Positions 1 through 9,600 of a stretch of 64,000 bases of DNA are shown piece after piece (the first letter of the stretch is position 1; each line of letters starts with the position of its first letter). Under the pieces are notes generated by a model. It ran no database searches, was not told where the DNA came from, and saw only the letters and a program-made list of their open reading frames with translations. This DNA comes from Effrenium voratum (Eukaryota; Sar; Dinophyceae; Suessiales; Symbiodiniaceae): the NCBI GenBank assembly GCA_963377175.1, contig CAUJNA010001491.1:550001-614000 (forward strand). Reading direction: 5' to 3'. The translations under genes and the position numbers were made by a program.

Positions 1-134
1 CTCTATTCTCTCTTAGGTATCCAATAGTCCTCTCTTTGGTATCCGACACGCCGAGCAATGTCGGAGGATTTGAGACACACCCAATTCTGACAAAGCCACG
101 AGGGACGCGAGGGCTATACTTCAACGGGCGATCA

Positions 135-352
135 GGTACTTAGTAAGTGCTTAGCAAGCCTGGTTATAACTTCCCCATTCTTTCCGAGGATCCTTCTTTC
201 TAGAAAACCACCAAAAACCCTGGGGAAATGGTTGGTTTTTCAAAAGAACGATGGCTGAAAAGAATGGAAGAGGAATCAACCCCTAGAATAACCCACAAAA
301 GCCAGGGGAAGCCTATGTGGCTAAGACCCAGGCTTACCACTTACTAAGTACC
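135..352. mobile_element. Fold-back (MITE-like) element of about 218 bp
   Basis: The ends are inverted copies of each other: GGTACTTAGTAAGTG with AAGCCTGG on the left, CCAGGCTT with CACTTACTAAGTACC on the right. An inner pair (ACCACCAAAAAC against GGTTGGTTTTT) could extend the fold-back. There is no coding capacity. A shorter relative in opposite orientation lies near 2640-2695. No clear target duplication was found, so the exact boundaries are uncertain. Confidence 0.55.
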
Positions 353-490
353 CGACCTGTTGAGAGGCGAGCCGTTCACCTGCCCGGATGAAGATTGGCT
401 TGGATTCCCCCAGCTCTTTGGCCCCGCTCCAGGCACCTAGGCTGGTGTTTCGGATTTGGCCACCTGCCCCCTTTAGCAACATATGGCAGT

Positions 491-579
491 GGCTCAAAAT
501 TAACGAGCTGGGTTACGCAGGTTTTGGTCCATGTTTCCACTTACCAGGGTTCCATTTTGGAATTCCGGTTTTTTGAGCC
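491..579. mobile_element. Short terminal-inverted-repeat element, TGGCTCAAAA family, copy 1
   Basis: The segment is bounded by GGCTCAAAA and TTTTGAGCC in inverted orientation. A second copy at 50857-50952 shares the interior (CAAAATTAAC near the left end, a TTTCCA-TTACCAGG stretch, CCATTTTGG near the right end). No target duplication is evident. Confidence 0.45.
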
Positions 580-667
580 ATACCCGTATGGTATCAACCC
601 TGAGCTTACGCAGGAGTTTGAATCATTCGCCTGCTTGTAGCTGCATCGCCGCCATGGACTCATAAAG

Positions 668-816
668 TAGGCTAGGTCCCCCAGCCAGCTGCCCTTTCTC
701 ACCCCTTTTTTGGGAGGACGCCCCCTACTGAAATAGACTACCGAAAAAAGAAAGAAACAACAAACAAAAAGTGGGTAGCCTTATTCTAACCTCTCTGCTG
801 GTTTGGACCTAGTAGG
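668..816 (+). mobile_element. CTAGGTCC inverted-repeat element, copy 1, with TAGG target duplication
   Basis: The element proper is 672-812, starting CTAGGTCCCCCAG and ending GGACCTAG. It is flanked by TAGG at 668-671 and 813-816. The right part carries TTATTCTAACCTCTCT, which resembles an intron branch point and pyrimidine tract, 20-25 bases before the terminal AG. Three more copies occur at 1644, 5576 and 12475. Confidence 0.7.
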
Positions 817-1643
817 CTTTCTTCCTGTGGCCCCCGAGCCCCCCGGCCCCCTGGCCGGGCCCCGGGAGCCGAGTCGAAGGCCCTGCCGAAGAACCCGCGG
901 GGGGCTGTGGAGGCACCGTCGGCGCGCTATGCGCTGCACAGGCGCACCGCTTCGCTTCGGGGGTCGTCGTCGGGTGCGGCAGTGGAGGGCTGTGCACCCC
1001 CAAACGTTTGGGGGCAGCTTGGAACCGGCGTGTTTGGTTTCAACTCAAATTAGCTGTTCTGATCTTGGATGTCCTCATTTTGGAGACTCCACAAAGCAAG
1101 CAAGAGAGAGCAATTGGTGATTCAAAAGGATCACCCCGGCTCCATCGCTCCCCTTTGAATTGACACCTTTTGAATTGACATTGGTGGAGTGTTTCTTTCA
1201 TCCACGCCTGGCGGCAACAAGGTTTCCTCAATTGACTTGCCGTTTTTTGTGTGGATTCCCCGCATGGCCGCTCACTCAGGAAGTGAAACATGGGGAATCA
1301 AGTGGACCCCAAGCCTTATTTTTGGCATACCCATGTCTATTTTTTTGGCAGCGTTCCCCCCCCCCCCCCCCCGCGTTTCCGGGCGGTCGACAGGCTGTTT
1401 AACAAGCGGCACGGCTGGCAGATCAAGGGTCTTGAGACTGCCGGAGGCGTGGGCCCCACTGGGCCAACTGGGCCAACTGGGCCCCTGACCGGGAGTCCAA
1501 GTTGGATCTCCGGTTTGTTTCTCAAAATCTGGGGTAGACTTGGGATACATTTTAGATTTTACCAGTGACTCAAAGTGAAGCAAACAAGAAACTATACATT
1601 CTATAACTGGGCCGAACTCTAATCATGAAACGGTGCTCAAGAA
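817..1643. other. Gene-free stretch with a GC-rich exon-like island
   Basis: About 845-1010 is GC-rich and stays open in one forward frame (reading ...KALPKNPRGAVEAPSA...), directly downstream of inverted-repeat copy 1. It has no clear start, stop or recognisable domain. A run of 17 C lies at 1356-1372 and a short ACTGGGCCA repeat at 1455-1485. No supported gene. Confidence 0.3.
1356..1372. repeat. Homopolymer C tract (17)
   Basis: Uninterrupted run of C. Comparable G runs occur at about 3535, 6419, 9257 and 11227, so long G/C homopolymers recur in this region. Confidence 0.9.
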
Positions 1644-1728
1644 CTAGGTCCCCCAGTAGTGCCCGAGGGTTCCCCTACTGACTTCAGTAAAAAGGGCACC
1701 CTTATTCTAAGCTCTCCACTGGACCTAG
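1644..1728 (+). mobile_element. CTAGGTCC inverted-repeat element, copy 2 (short form)
   Basis: Starts CTAGGTCCCCCAG and ends GGACCTAG, 85 bp. It is flanked by AGAA at 1640-1643 and 1729-1732, an exact 4-bp duplication. It lacks the central part present in copies 3 and 4 but keeps the TTATTCTAA-CTCTCCACTGG right end. Confidence 0.75.
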
Positions 1729-3085
1729 AGAAGGTGCCTGAAGCGAAGGGGAAGGCCTCACGCTCTGAGTTCCTGGACTTGAGTCACTTTTTTTGGTTGT
1801 GGACCATTTGAGTGGGAAATCACAAGTTCTTAGGGGAATCAAAACGAGGATTGATCATTTCTGTTTTTTCCCAGACCCCTTCAACTGTCATTTTAAGCAG
1901 AGCCCATTTGGGCTCAGAATTCAAGAACTGCTGTTGCCATTCCAAAGTCCTAATGCCCAGAAGGGGCCAAGAAGGCAAGGACCGGTGTGACTCTTGACCT
2001 CGGATTGAAGAGGGACCTGACCGAAGTGGAGGACATGTTCCGTTAAGATGGGACAACTCCCCGGCCCATTCAGCTTTTTCGAACGGAAACAACAGGGGAG
2101 GTATTCTGCCATGTTCAAAACGTTATCCAACCAGGTTCTAAATCCTGGGTTGCATGTGAGAGGCGGCAAGGTCTTTTTTTGGCAAAAGGTGCTGGCGAAG
2201 TGTAGACGATCCGGCTGAAACGGAGTGAAAACTTGCGCTTTGCAGTAGAATGCCATCGTTTGACTACCATCGAGTCTTCGGCAACCTCGCCATGCGCAGC
2301 TGCCAGGTAGGCTCCCTCGAAGGATACCACTAAAAACAACGACTACGCGACATACCAGCAAATCGACTTGAAACTTTTCTTCTTATGCAGGTGGTGTGTG
2401 GATGCATCCTTCTACTGGAACCCTGTTGCTTTGCACCGGAGAGGAAAAAAAGAAGAAAAACAAGGGGAAACAAAACAGGGGGCGAAGGGGCAGACCTGGT
2501 TACCTCGTTGCCTTGCGGCCTGTTGGGCATCTCAAGTGAAGAAGGCCACACGGGCTCCCTGGTCATCGTCTGCAGTTCATTTCCCCGTGCTTAAAGGGGC
2601 GATCCGGATCCTGGGTATACCCCACTGAACGGAGACTTATAGCCATGGCTTTTGTGGGTTATTTCACCAGGCTTCTTTTGTACCCGATTGCCCCTTTTAG
2701 CAACGAGCACTGTGGCAAAACACCGATGCCGGCAGCGATTTTGGGCTGGTCAAGTTTCCAGCTTTCCCCAGCTGCGCAGTCATGGGTTTGTTTCAAATTA
2801 GGGGATATTCAAGATTAATTGGTGGCATCCTTGTGTTTCACACCGCCCAAAAAAGGGAGACCCTCGAACATCATATGTATACATATGTATTTTCCAGCGT
2901 TTGGGTCAAGGGTCTGACTAGTCTCCTCCCCCTATAAAACAAATGCATTGTATAAATACGGCCAAAACCCGCTTGCCCGCCCCCGACCCTTAAAAAACGT
3001 GGCAGGCGTGGGAGCTTGTAGACCTGTGTGTGTTGAACTCCCTCAAAACTGGGGGGTCGAAACCTGGATTGGGAGCACCCTGTCT
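1729..3085. other. Intergenic stretch, no gene recognised
   Basis: Only short, overlapping chance reading frames in several frames. Around 2640-2695 there is a partial inverted copy of the 135-352 fold-back element (reverse complement of AACCCACAAAAGCC). Confidence 0.5.
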
Positions 3086-3306
3086 TGGGTTTAAACCCTA
3101 AACCCTAAAAACCCTAAACCCTAAAAACCCTAAACCTAAACCCTAAAAACCCTAAACCTAAACCCTAAAAACCCTAAACCTAAACCCTAAAAACCCTAAA
3201 AACCCTAAACCTAAACCCTAAAAACCCTAAACCTAAACCCTAAAAACCCTAAACCTAAACCCTAAAAACCCTAAACCTAAACCCTAACAACCCTAAACCT
3301 AAACCA
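3086..3306. repeat. Interstitial telomere-type repeat block
   Basis: About 220 bp built from CCCTAAA, CCCTAAAAA and CCTAAA units (complement TTTAGGG). Many units are combined into a higher-order AAACCCTAAAAACCCTAAAC pattern. TTTAGGG-type telomeres are known from plants and dinoflagellates. The block is internal, with unrelated DNA on both sides, so it is a relic, a fusion point or a telomere-healing scar rather than a chromosome end in this assembly. Confidence 0.9.
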
Positions 3307-5127
3307 GGCAGCGGCAGACATCCCCATAAAGATGCTTGTGGGCGAGCCGCGTGTTTTGTGGGTATCAATACAGGAAGTCTTATCTTCTCCGACCCCTCCA
3401 AGTACTAAATGTGTTTTTTTTTTGTTCTTCAAGGGGAAGAGATTCATTGCAAGTCTGTTGCAGGCGCTTGGGATGCCGAGTCGCCAGTGCTGGCAATGGG
3501 CGACCGCGTGCCTTCCCAAATGCCGCTCGTGCTCGGGGGGGGGGGGGGGGGCGGGGTTTGGGGCTCGCGAGCAGCGAGCAGGGGGTGCCGCTGAACCCCA
3601 CAACTTGTTACCGGTGTTGGTGGATTGGTGGTTTGGGGGTTTGAACCCCTTGTGTTTGTGGAGGGTAGATGAGAAACCCACCAAAGCACCAAGCTGCAAA
3701 CCACCAATTGGAGGGAAGCGAAGTTTGAGACAGCAGCCATGAGGTTTGAGCCCATCCTTTGGGCTGGCCCTGGGTGCAAGTTCGGGGGCCTTGAACTTGT
3801 TTCTAGGCAAACTTCGTCCCGTGAACTTGTTTTCTAGACAGGGCAGTGGCCCACGGCACGGCCCACAGTTTTTACTGAAGCACGTGGGTTTGTCTTTTTT
3901 GGGGAGGGTACCTTTTCTTTGAGGGGTTTGGGTTGCTTGCAGGCAACCCAACAAGGAAAGCCTCCTTTGTGGGGGGTGAGGGGGGGGATCCCCTAAGAGA
4001 GTACACGCGACGGACGTAGAACACAAGGAACATTTTTTCCACCAGTTCATGACTCCGGTGTCTCGCAGGTTGGGAGTTGGTACTGCGTCCTGAACAGAAT
4101 GATGGCACAATCGCGAAATATCTGCGTGTTAAAAAAGTGATGTCAGGAAAGACTGCTCAGAAAATTGAATATCGAGAATAGTCTCAATCGCAAAAAAGAA
4201 GGTGTTTTGGGATATTATAGCACACTGCACGGGTACAACAAGGAAGGTCTCAACACAGCAAAGAATGTTTGTTTGTTTTTGTTTGTTTTTAATCGTGGCT
4301 GGCATTCACTTTGCCCCTGGTCAAGCAAGTCCCTCCTTTTTAATTAAAGCCCGAAAAGTTATTGTTTCTGGCCAGCCAACAAAGCAGCTCAGCTCACGCA
4401 CTTCACTAGGCTACGGTTGGACATGCTTGGCGCTTTTGCTTTGCGTGAGTTCCATTCAAAAATCCAGCGCTTCAGGCGAGAGCTCTTTGAGGACCGGGGT
4501 GTCAGGGTGTCAGGGCGTTGGGAAATATATGCTCGGACATAGTCTGCCGATTTTATAGCGAACTTACCTGGGGCATAACGAGCTCACCGCGATACAGGGC
4601 CTTTACTTTGGGATCCCTTAAGTCAGCTGTTGGAATTATAGCAAAAGTTGCAGAATCATTGGAATCTGGTCGGGTGGGATCTTGAACCTTCAACGTTTTG
4701 GGAAAATGTGTGCGCTTCCACACTAAGCAAAATGTTAACATTATGGGGTCACTCCTTGGTTTCACCATTCGATGGTTTTTGAACATCAGCCACGAAGATA
4801 CAACTCAATTGCCCAATGCCGACCTGTTTTGGCCCATCTTTGGTGGCCCCAACAAGTTAACATTTTTAGTGTTTATCCGCTATTGTGGCATTTGGTTTTC
4901 GCAATTCAGGATCTTGTGACTGTGTAGGGGTCCTCGGTTGTGGCAATGCTGCTTACCGAAATTCGGGGTCCTCAATTCCGCTTAACCTTTGATTTTCATG
5001 TTTATCCCCCTAATGTGGCATTGCAAAGGGGGCGGTTTTTCGAGCGTCCACTGTACATAGGGGGGGTGTATTATGACTGGTTCCACTGTTCAGGGGGGCC
5101 GTGCAAAGAGGTCCAGCCATCCCCTTA
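3307..5127. other. Intergenic stretch, no gene recognised
   Basis: Only short overlapping chance frames. It includes a G run at about 3535-3551 and a small inverted-repeat element at 3624-3708. Nothing else with coding structure was seen. Confidence 0.5.
3624..3708. mobile_element. Short inverted-repeat element, ATTGGTGG family, copy 1
   Basis: Bounded by ATTGGTGGTTTG and CAAACCACCAAT, 85 bp. The sequence just outside the right end (AATTGGAGGGAAGC) resembles that following the second copy at 10317-10398. Confidence 0.4.
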
Positions 5128-5243
5128 GCTTTTTGGCCTAGTGTTTAGTGGTTGGACTTCCGAATTTAACCTGCGGACAGTCACAGGTTACACCTGCTTT
5201 TTGACCTTGCACCCACTAAAGTTCTGAACTTTTTGCGGACCGG
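5128..5243. repeat. Degenerate copy of the TTTAGTGG hairpin repeat
   Basis: Carries AGTGTTTAGTGGTTGG on the left and CACCCACTAAAGTT followed by ACTTTTTGCGG on the right. This is the same arrangement as the three tandem copies at 63670-63880 and a single copy near 63250-63310. Confidence 0.4.
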
Positions 5244-5575
5244 ACAGTTCGGCCTGAGTCGAGTCTCATCCGCAGGACCGCCTGGGCTCCTATGGGCTGA
5301 CACTGCATGAGCTCGCGGTGCTGGCTGCCACGCAGCTGGGCCGAAAAGTCTGTGCCGCTGTTTATGTTCCCCTGGTATTTTACAGGGCTCCTTAAAAGAT
5401 CTCCATTTGGCAACTTGAAACATGGCTCTTTCCACCAAAATAAAGGGAAGCCACCATTTACAAGTTGCAATGTTCAGGTGTATAATGCATCCGGATCCCT
5501 GAATACTTGTGGCCAATTCTTCCTTGTTTTGATTCATTGGGCCCTTGAGGATCCCAGAAATGGTCTTTGATACTT

Positions 5576-5695
5576 CTAGGTCCCCCAGCTAGGTGCCCTT
5601 TCTCACCGTTTCTTTTTTGGGGGAGGGTTCCCCTACGAAAATCGACTGCAGAAAAAAGGGTACCCTTATTCTAACCTCTCTACTGGAGGACCTAG
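5576..5695 (+). mobile_element. CTAGGTCC inverted-repeat element, copy 3
   Basis: 120 bp, CTAGGTCCCCCAG to GGAGGACCTAG, flanked by ACTT at 5572-5575 and 5696-5699 (exact 4-bp duplication). The interior has TTATTCTAACCTCTCTACTGG before the terminal AG, the branch-point and pyrimidine-tract-like block shared by the family. Confidence 0.8.
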
Positions 5696-6299
5696 ACTTG
5701 GTTGACGCCTTTAGTTCGAAACCGAAAAGCTGGGTGCATTTAAAAACATTTGTGTCGGAACCCCCATCCACAAATGGTTAGGTTTGTTGGTTAGTCCAGT
5801 CAGTGTTCGTCGCATATGTTATGTCTTCCTGTTTTTCTTCGGGAATCTGGACAACGGTTAGGATGCGCTTTTGTGGGTATCACATGTTCTTCCCCCTGCT
5901 GGTCCTGTTTTAAATATTCTTTTGGTACTCATTGTTTCTATATCTACAGTGGTGGATCCACAAAAGTCACATCCAAACCGTTTTTCGGATCCCCTAGGAC
6001 AGTATTACTTCGATGCTTCACTTGGGGGGTCCAACTCTGCTGCTCCACTTCCATTTGAAGTTTTGTTTTTCCCTTCTCTTCCCCTGTTGGTTTTAAAGGG
6101 AGCCTACCACTACTGGACATATGTTCTCATTTTGACCGGAAGAAAGGGAAATAGGCCAGGTTTTGTTTCAGCTTTGGAGCAGGAGTAGAGAGTTGGAGAT
6201 GTCGCCCTTGCTAAGGCTTTGACTTTTCTCCACTGCGCGCGTTCTTTTTAGGCCGTGCTTTTCGGATTTCAGTGGGAAGCCCAAAGGCAACCAACCTTG
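5696..6299. other. Intergenic stretch, no gene recognised
   Basis: Around 6085-6125 is CCCTGTTGGTTTTAAAGGGAG followed by CACTACTGGACATATG. This matches the core of the CTTAAG inverted-repeat family (11808, 53488, 63469) but lacks its ends. No coding structure. Confidence 0.45.
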
Positions 6300-6460
6300 T
6301 TTGTTTGGGGGGAGGGTTGGGGGTGGTACTTTGAGGGGTGCCAACTTTCTTTCTTTTTTTTGGGGGGGGAGGGGGGGTGCCAACCTTTGTTTATTTTCTC
6401 ATTGTTTTTTTTTTTTTGGGGGGGGGGGGGTGGTACTTTTAGGGGCGCCAACCTCTTTTT
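6251..6460. repeat. G-tract/GGTGGTACTTT repeat block
   Basis: Begins with GCTTTTCGGATTTCAGTGGGAAGCC, a sequence repeated at about 9208. It then has two tandem units of a G run, GGTGGTACTTT and GGGGTGCCAACC or GGGGCGCCAACC, separated by T-rich DNA. The similar unit at 9257-9290 shows this is a dispersed repeat. Confidence 0.5.
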
Positions 6461-6740
6461 GTTTCTTCTTTTTTCTTGTTTTCTTTTGTTTCTTTCTTTT
6501 TGTTTGGTGTGTGTGTGTTGTCTTTTTCCCTTTTTCTCTTTTTTGGGGGTGGGGTGGGTGGGGTGTTTAGTAATTACTTTGACGCACTCGACGCGGGCCG
6601 AAAGAAACGGGTCAGGCCGAGGTTTTGCCGAGTTGGGGAAATTGCGAACTCGCGAGTTTCTTCGTGCGAGCTGGCTTGGCGCGAACGACAAGTTCGACTG
6701 AAGCCTAAAATGCAATGCCGAATGCATGAACACATGTCGC

Positions 6741-6860
6741 AATATAGATATTTATATATGTATATATATATGCACATATTGTTATCAGTATTGTGTTTAT
6801 CATTTATTTTGTTTAATGTTTTTTTTTTTTATTATCATTATTACTATTATTATTATTTTC
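6741..6860. repeat. AT-rich simple repeat (TATA and ATT tracts)
   Basis: TATATATG-type dinucleotide repeats at about 6745-6776, then a T run and ATT trinucleotide repeats to about 6860. Low complexity, no gene. Confidence 0.8.
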
Positions 6861-6916
6861 CCGAAAGCATGGCGAAGGGTTCTTCCGCTGGGTTCACTTG
6901 AGTTGTTCTCATGAGA

Positions 6917-7319
6917 GTCATTACAAGGTGTCATTGCAAGGAATCAGCATCATGAAAGTCATTGCAAGCAGTCATTGCAAGGAGTCATTGCAAGGAGTCA
7001 TTGCAAGGAGTCATTGCAAGGAGTCATTGCAAGGAGTCATTGCAAGGAATCATCATCATGAAAGTCATTGCAAGGAGTCATTGCAAGGAGTCATTGCAAG
7101 GAGTCATTGCAAGGAGTCATTGCAAGGAGTCATTGCAAGGAGTCATTGCAAGGAGTCATTGCATTGCAAGGAGTCATTGCAAGGAGTCATTGCAAGGAGT
7201 CATTGCAAGGAGTCATTGCAAGGAGTCATTGCAAGGAGTCATTGCAAGGAGTCATTGTCATTGCAAGGAGTCATTGCAAGGAGTCATTGCAAGGAGTCAT
7301 TGCAAGGAGTCATGGCAAG
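6917..7319. repeat. 13-bp tandem repeat (GGAGTCATTGCAA)n
   Basis: Roughly 28 near-perfect units, interrupted by two CATCATGAAAGTC inserts and a few partial units. Because 13 is not a multiple of 3 and the unit creates no stop, all three forward frames stay open and read the same 13-residue cycle. The apparent proteins here are therefore by-products of the repeat. Spacers are not unique, so it is not a CRISPR array. Confidence 0.95.
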
Positions 7320-7613
7320 GATTGCAACTTGCACTTGACTCCTTGCACTTGCAACTTGCACTTGACTTGCACTTCAACTTGCACTTGACTCCATGCACTT
7401 GCAACTTGCACTTGCACTTGCAACTTGCACTTGACTCCATGCACTTGGCTCCTTGCACTTGGCTCCTTGCACTTGGCTCCTTGCACTTGTGACTCCTGCA
7501 CTTGCACTTGCAACCACGCCCAAGTCCGTGCATGACTTGCAATGACTCCTTGAAACAAGCAAGGAGTCAAGTGCAAGTTGCAAGTGCAAGGAGTCAAGTG
7601 CAATTGACTTGCG
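7320..7613. repeat. CTTGCA-rich degenerate tandem array
   Basis: Built of ACTTGCACTTGACTCC, ACTTGCAACTTGCACTTG and CTTGCACTTGGCTC modules. It adjoins the 13-bp array and shares GACTCC/GGAGTC and TTGCA words in inverted orientation, so the two arrays may have a common origin. Its reading frames are by-products. Confidence 0.85.
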
Positions 7614-7671
7614 AGGAGTTAAAATCTCTTCTTAGGGCGGCGGGGTAGTGCCGACGACACTACACGAAAAT

Positions 7672-8060
7672 CGACCCTCTGCGAGGATCGGCGTGGTCGA
7701 GGTGCAAAAACCCATGGTTTTTTGCAATTTCTAAAGTTCCCGTGCGACCCTCTGCGGGGATCGGCGTGGTCGAGGTGCAAAAACCCATGGTTTTTTGCGA
7801 TTTTTAACATGCTCGCGCGACCCTCTGCGGGGATCGGCGTGGTCGAGGTGCAAAAACTCGAGGTTTTTTGCGATTTTTAACATGCTCGCGCGACCCTCTG
7901 CGGGGATCGGCGTGGTCGAGGTGCAAAAACCCATGGTTTTTTGCGATGTTTAACCTGCTCGCGCGACCCTCTGCGGGAATCGGCGTGGTCGAGGTGCAAA
8001 AACCCATGGTTTTTTGCGATGTTTAACCTGCTCGCGCGACCCTCGTGCAAAAACTCAAGG
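7672..8060. repeat. 73-bp tandem repeat, five full units and a truncated sixth
   Basis: Units start CGACCCTCTGCG at 7672, 7745, 7818, 7891 and 7964, with a deleted sixth at 8037. Each contains GATCGGCGTGGTCGAGG, GTGCAAAAACCCATGG and TTTTTTGCGAT. Units differ at a few bases (CCATGG against CTCGAG), so the array is recent but not perfect. No unique spacers. Confidence 0.95.
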
Positions 8061-8088
8061 TTTTTTGCGACTTTTGTTGTTCGAACTG

Positions 8089-8165
8089 GTCCTCGGGAGT
8101 TGTCTCGTGGTTCGCGCGCCTGCTTCTGGAACCGGCGGGTCGCGGGTTCGATTCCTCCCTGGTCC
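8089..8165 (+). ncRNA. tRNA-like segment (possible SINE head)
   Basis: GTTGTCTCGTGGTTCGCGCG resembles a tRNA D-arm/A-box. GGGTTCGATTCC (8144-8155) is a near-consensus B-box, about 45 bases downstream. The acceptor and anticodon stems do not pair properly, so it is not a functional tRNA gene. A tRNA-derived SINE or a tRNA pseudogene is more likely. The downstream DNA is AT-rich with repeated CAACTTGC words. Confidence 0.35.
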
Positions 8166-9199
8166 GCGGGCGGGCGTCGCAAGATGCAACTTGCATTTTA
8201 AAGCAACTTACGCAGAGCAACTTGCGTATATAATAAGCATAACCTATACATCAACTTGCACGATCAGTTTGCGTATATATCTGTTTAGAGCAACGGTGTA
8301 TATACCTATATATAACTTATATATACCTGTAATAAGCATAAACTTAATAAGCATCTTTGTTTGCGCTGTTCAGCATTTGTTTACGAATGCTTGTAGGAAA
8401 GAACCATCCCAGTAAGCTGCTAATGGTTCGCCATGACAGGTCGCATGAGCTTGAACCACACTTGCAGGGCGGCTCATCAGTCACATGCCAGACAACTATA
8501 TATATGAGAGATACCTATATGTATCATGCCCTGGTATGAATCCCTTGTAGCATGGCATGGAAACCAGGCACCAGGCAATGGTCCAAACATGGTGCAACAT
8601 GGACATGGGTTCATACACAAACCAAAGGGGGTCAGGGGGCTGGGCGGTTTGCCTCACCTCCCTGTAGCGTTCGATGGTTTTGCTACCTTTTTGCAATGAT
8701 CCACGGAGGTGCTTGCATCTTTGTTGCCAAACTCGCCTTTGCCAAGTTGTCGCATGGGCCGGCAACACTGCATCGTTTGCAGGCTTCCAAGAACATGACA
8801 CTGGTGTGACGGGAGGAAACGCTGGGTTCGGACGCGTTGTTGGCTCCACGGGGAAATATATGTCGGGCCAAAGGCAGGACCTCATCTGGACTCCAGAGCT
8901 TGGTTCTGGTTTATGATGACCCCCTCTGATCACAAATTGGAGGCTGCTCACGGCAAATCGCCCACAGAAAGATGCAGCATGTGTGTATTATCATGTGTTT
9001 GGGGCGGCTGACGGCAAAAATGCAAGCTAAACCACGGGGTGGCAAAATTGTAACGACAATTTTGAGTTTGATGGTGATTGTCTTCCATTTGCTTCAGCCC
9101 CCTGGAAAAATAAGTATATTTCCATTGGTGATAACTTCCCTCTAAAAGCCAACAGGCGAAGATCAAAGATATTAATTTCAGCAAATGGATGTTGTGAGT
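8166..9199. other. Intergenic stretch, no gene recognised
   Basis: AT-rich at 8200-8350 with TATATA words, then mixed composition. Only short overlapping chance frames. Confidence 0.5.
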
Positions 9200-9290
9200 C
9201 ATGTGGCATGCTTTTCGGATTTCAATCGGAAACCTAAAGGAAACCAACCATTTCCGGGGGGGGGGGGGGGGGTGGTACTTTGAGTGGCAG

Positions 9291-9413
9291 CCGAGGATGG
9301 AGAAGATGTTCGAGAAGGACGTGGACGAGCGCCTGAAGATCGTCTTCCGGGCCATGAAGGTGAACCCCGAGGCAGGCGTTAAGCGAGCGGCGAGCGGCGG
9401 GCGCATCGTCTGA
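9291..9413 (+). pseudogene. Exon-like island of unknown function
   Basis: In one forward frame the segment reads MEKMFEKDVDERLKIVFRAM and continues to a TGA at about 9411. Third codon positions are almost all G or C, unlike the AT-richer surroundings. It is preceded by ...TTTGAGTGGCAG, usable as a 3' splice site, right after the dispersed G-run/GGTGGTACTTT repeat. It may be an exon or a fragment of a host gene. No family recognised. Confidence 0.35.
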
Positions 9414-9486
9414 AGCTGAGACTTGACGTACTGGGGATGGATGAAATCCATTCCGCACCTATCAAACCACGGGGAACCATAACATC

Positions 9487-9600
9487 GGTTGTTGTTGGGA
9501 AACATTTTTCCAATTTTTGCAAATTGTGGCTTAGTGGTTGAAATCCAAATCCACTTAACTGCTAGAATTTGAATATTTGTGCTCCCCTTTCAGCGTCGTG
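9487..9600 (+). mobile_element. GGTTGTTGTTGGG repeat family, copy 1
   Basis: Starts GGTTGTTGTTGGGAAACAT, continues through AATTGTGG-TTAGTGG and CCACTTAACTGCTA to CTCCCCTTTCAGCGTC. Copies at 51988-52095 and 54558-54685 share this layout. In those copies the right end CCAACGTCAACC is an inverted match to the left end. Confidence 0.5.

Noticed and set aside
1274..1583. Frames spanning the poly-C tract and the ACTGGGCCA repeat
   Set aside because: Open only because of low-complexity GC sequence on both strands.
3277..4110. Reverse-strand frame of 277 codons next to the telomere-like block
   Set aside because: Pro/Cys-rich with homopolymer runs, runs into the telomeric repeat, overlaps equally long frames on the other strand, no domain.
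6898..7492. Three long overlapping forward frames (up to 176 codons) in the 13-bp repeat
   Set aside because: They are the same repeat read in three frames. A stop-free 13-bp unit makes long frames automatically, and there is no start context, domain or codon bias.
7672..8060. Regular repeat that could suggest a CRISPR array
   Set aside because: Units are contiguous 73-bp tandems without unique spacers, and the setting is eukaryotic with no cas genes.
8089..8165. A functional tRNA gene
   Set aside because: The A- and B-box-like parts are good, but the acceptor and anticodon stems do not pair, so only a tRNA-like label is kept.
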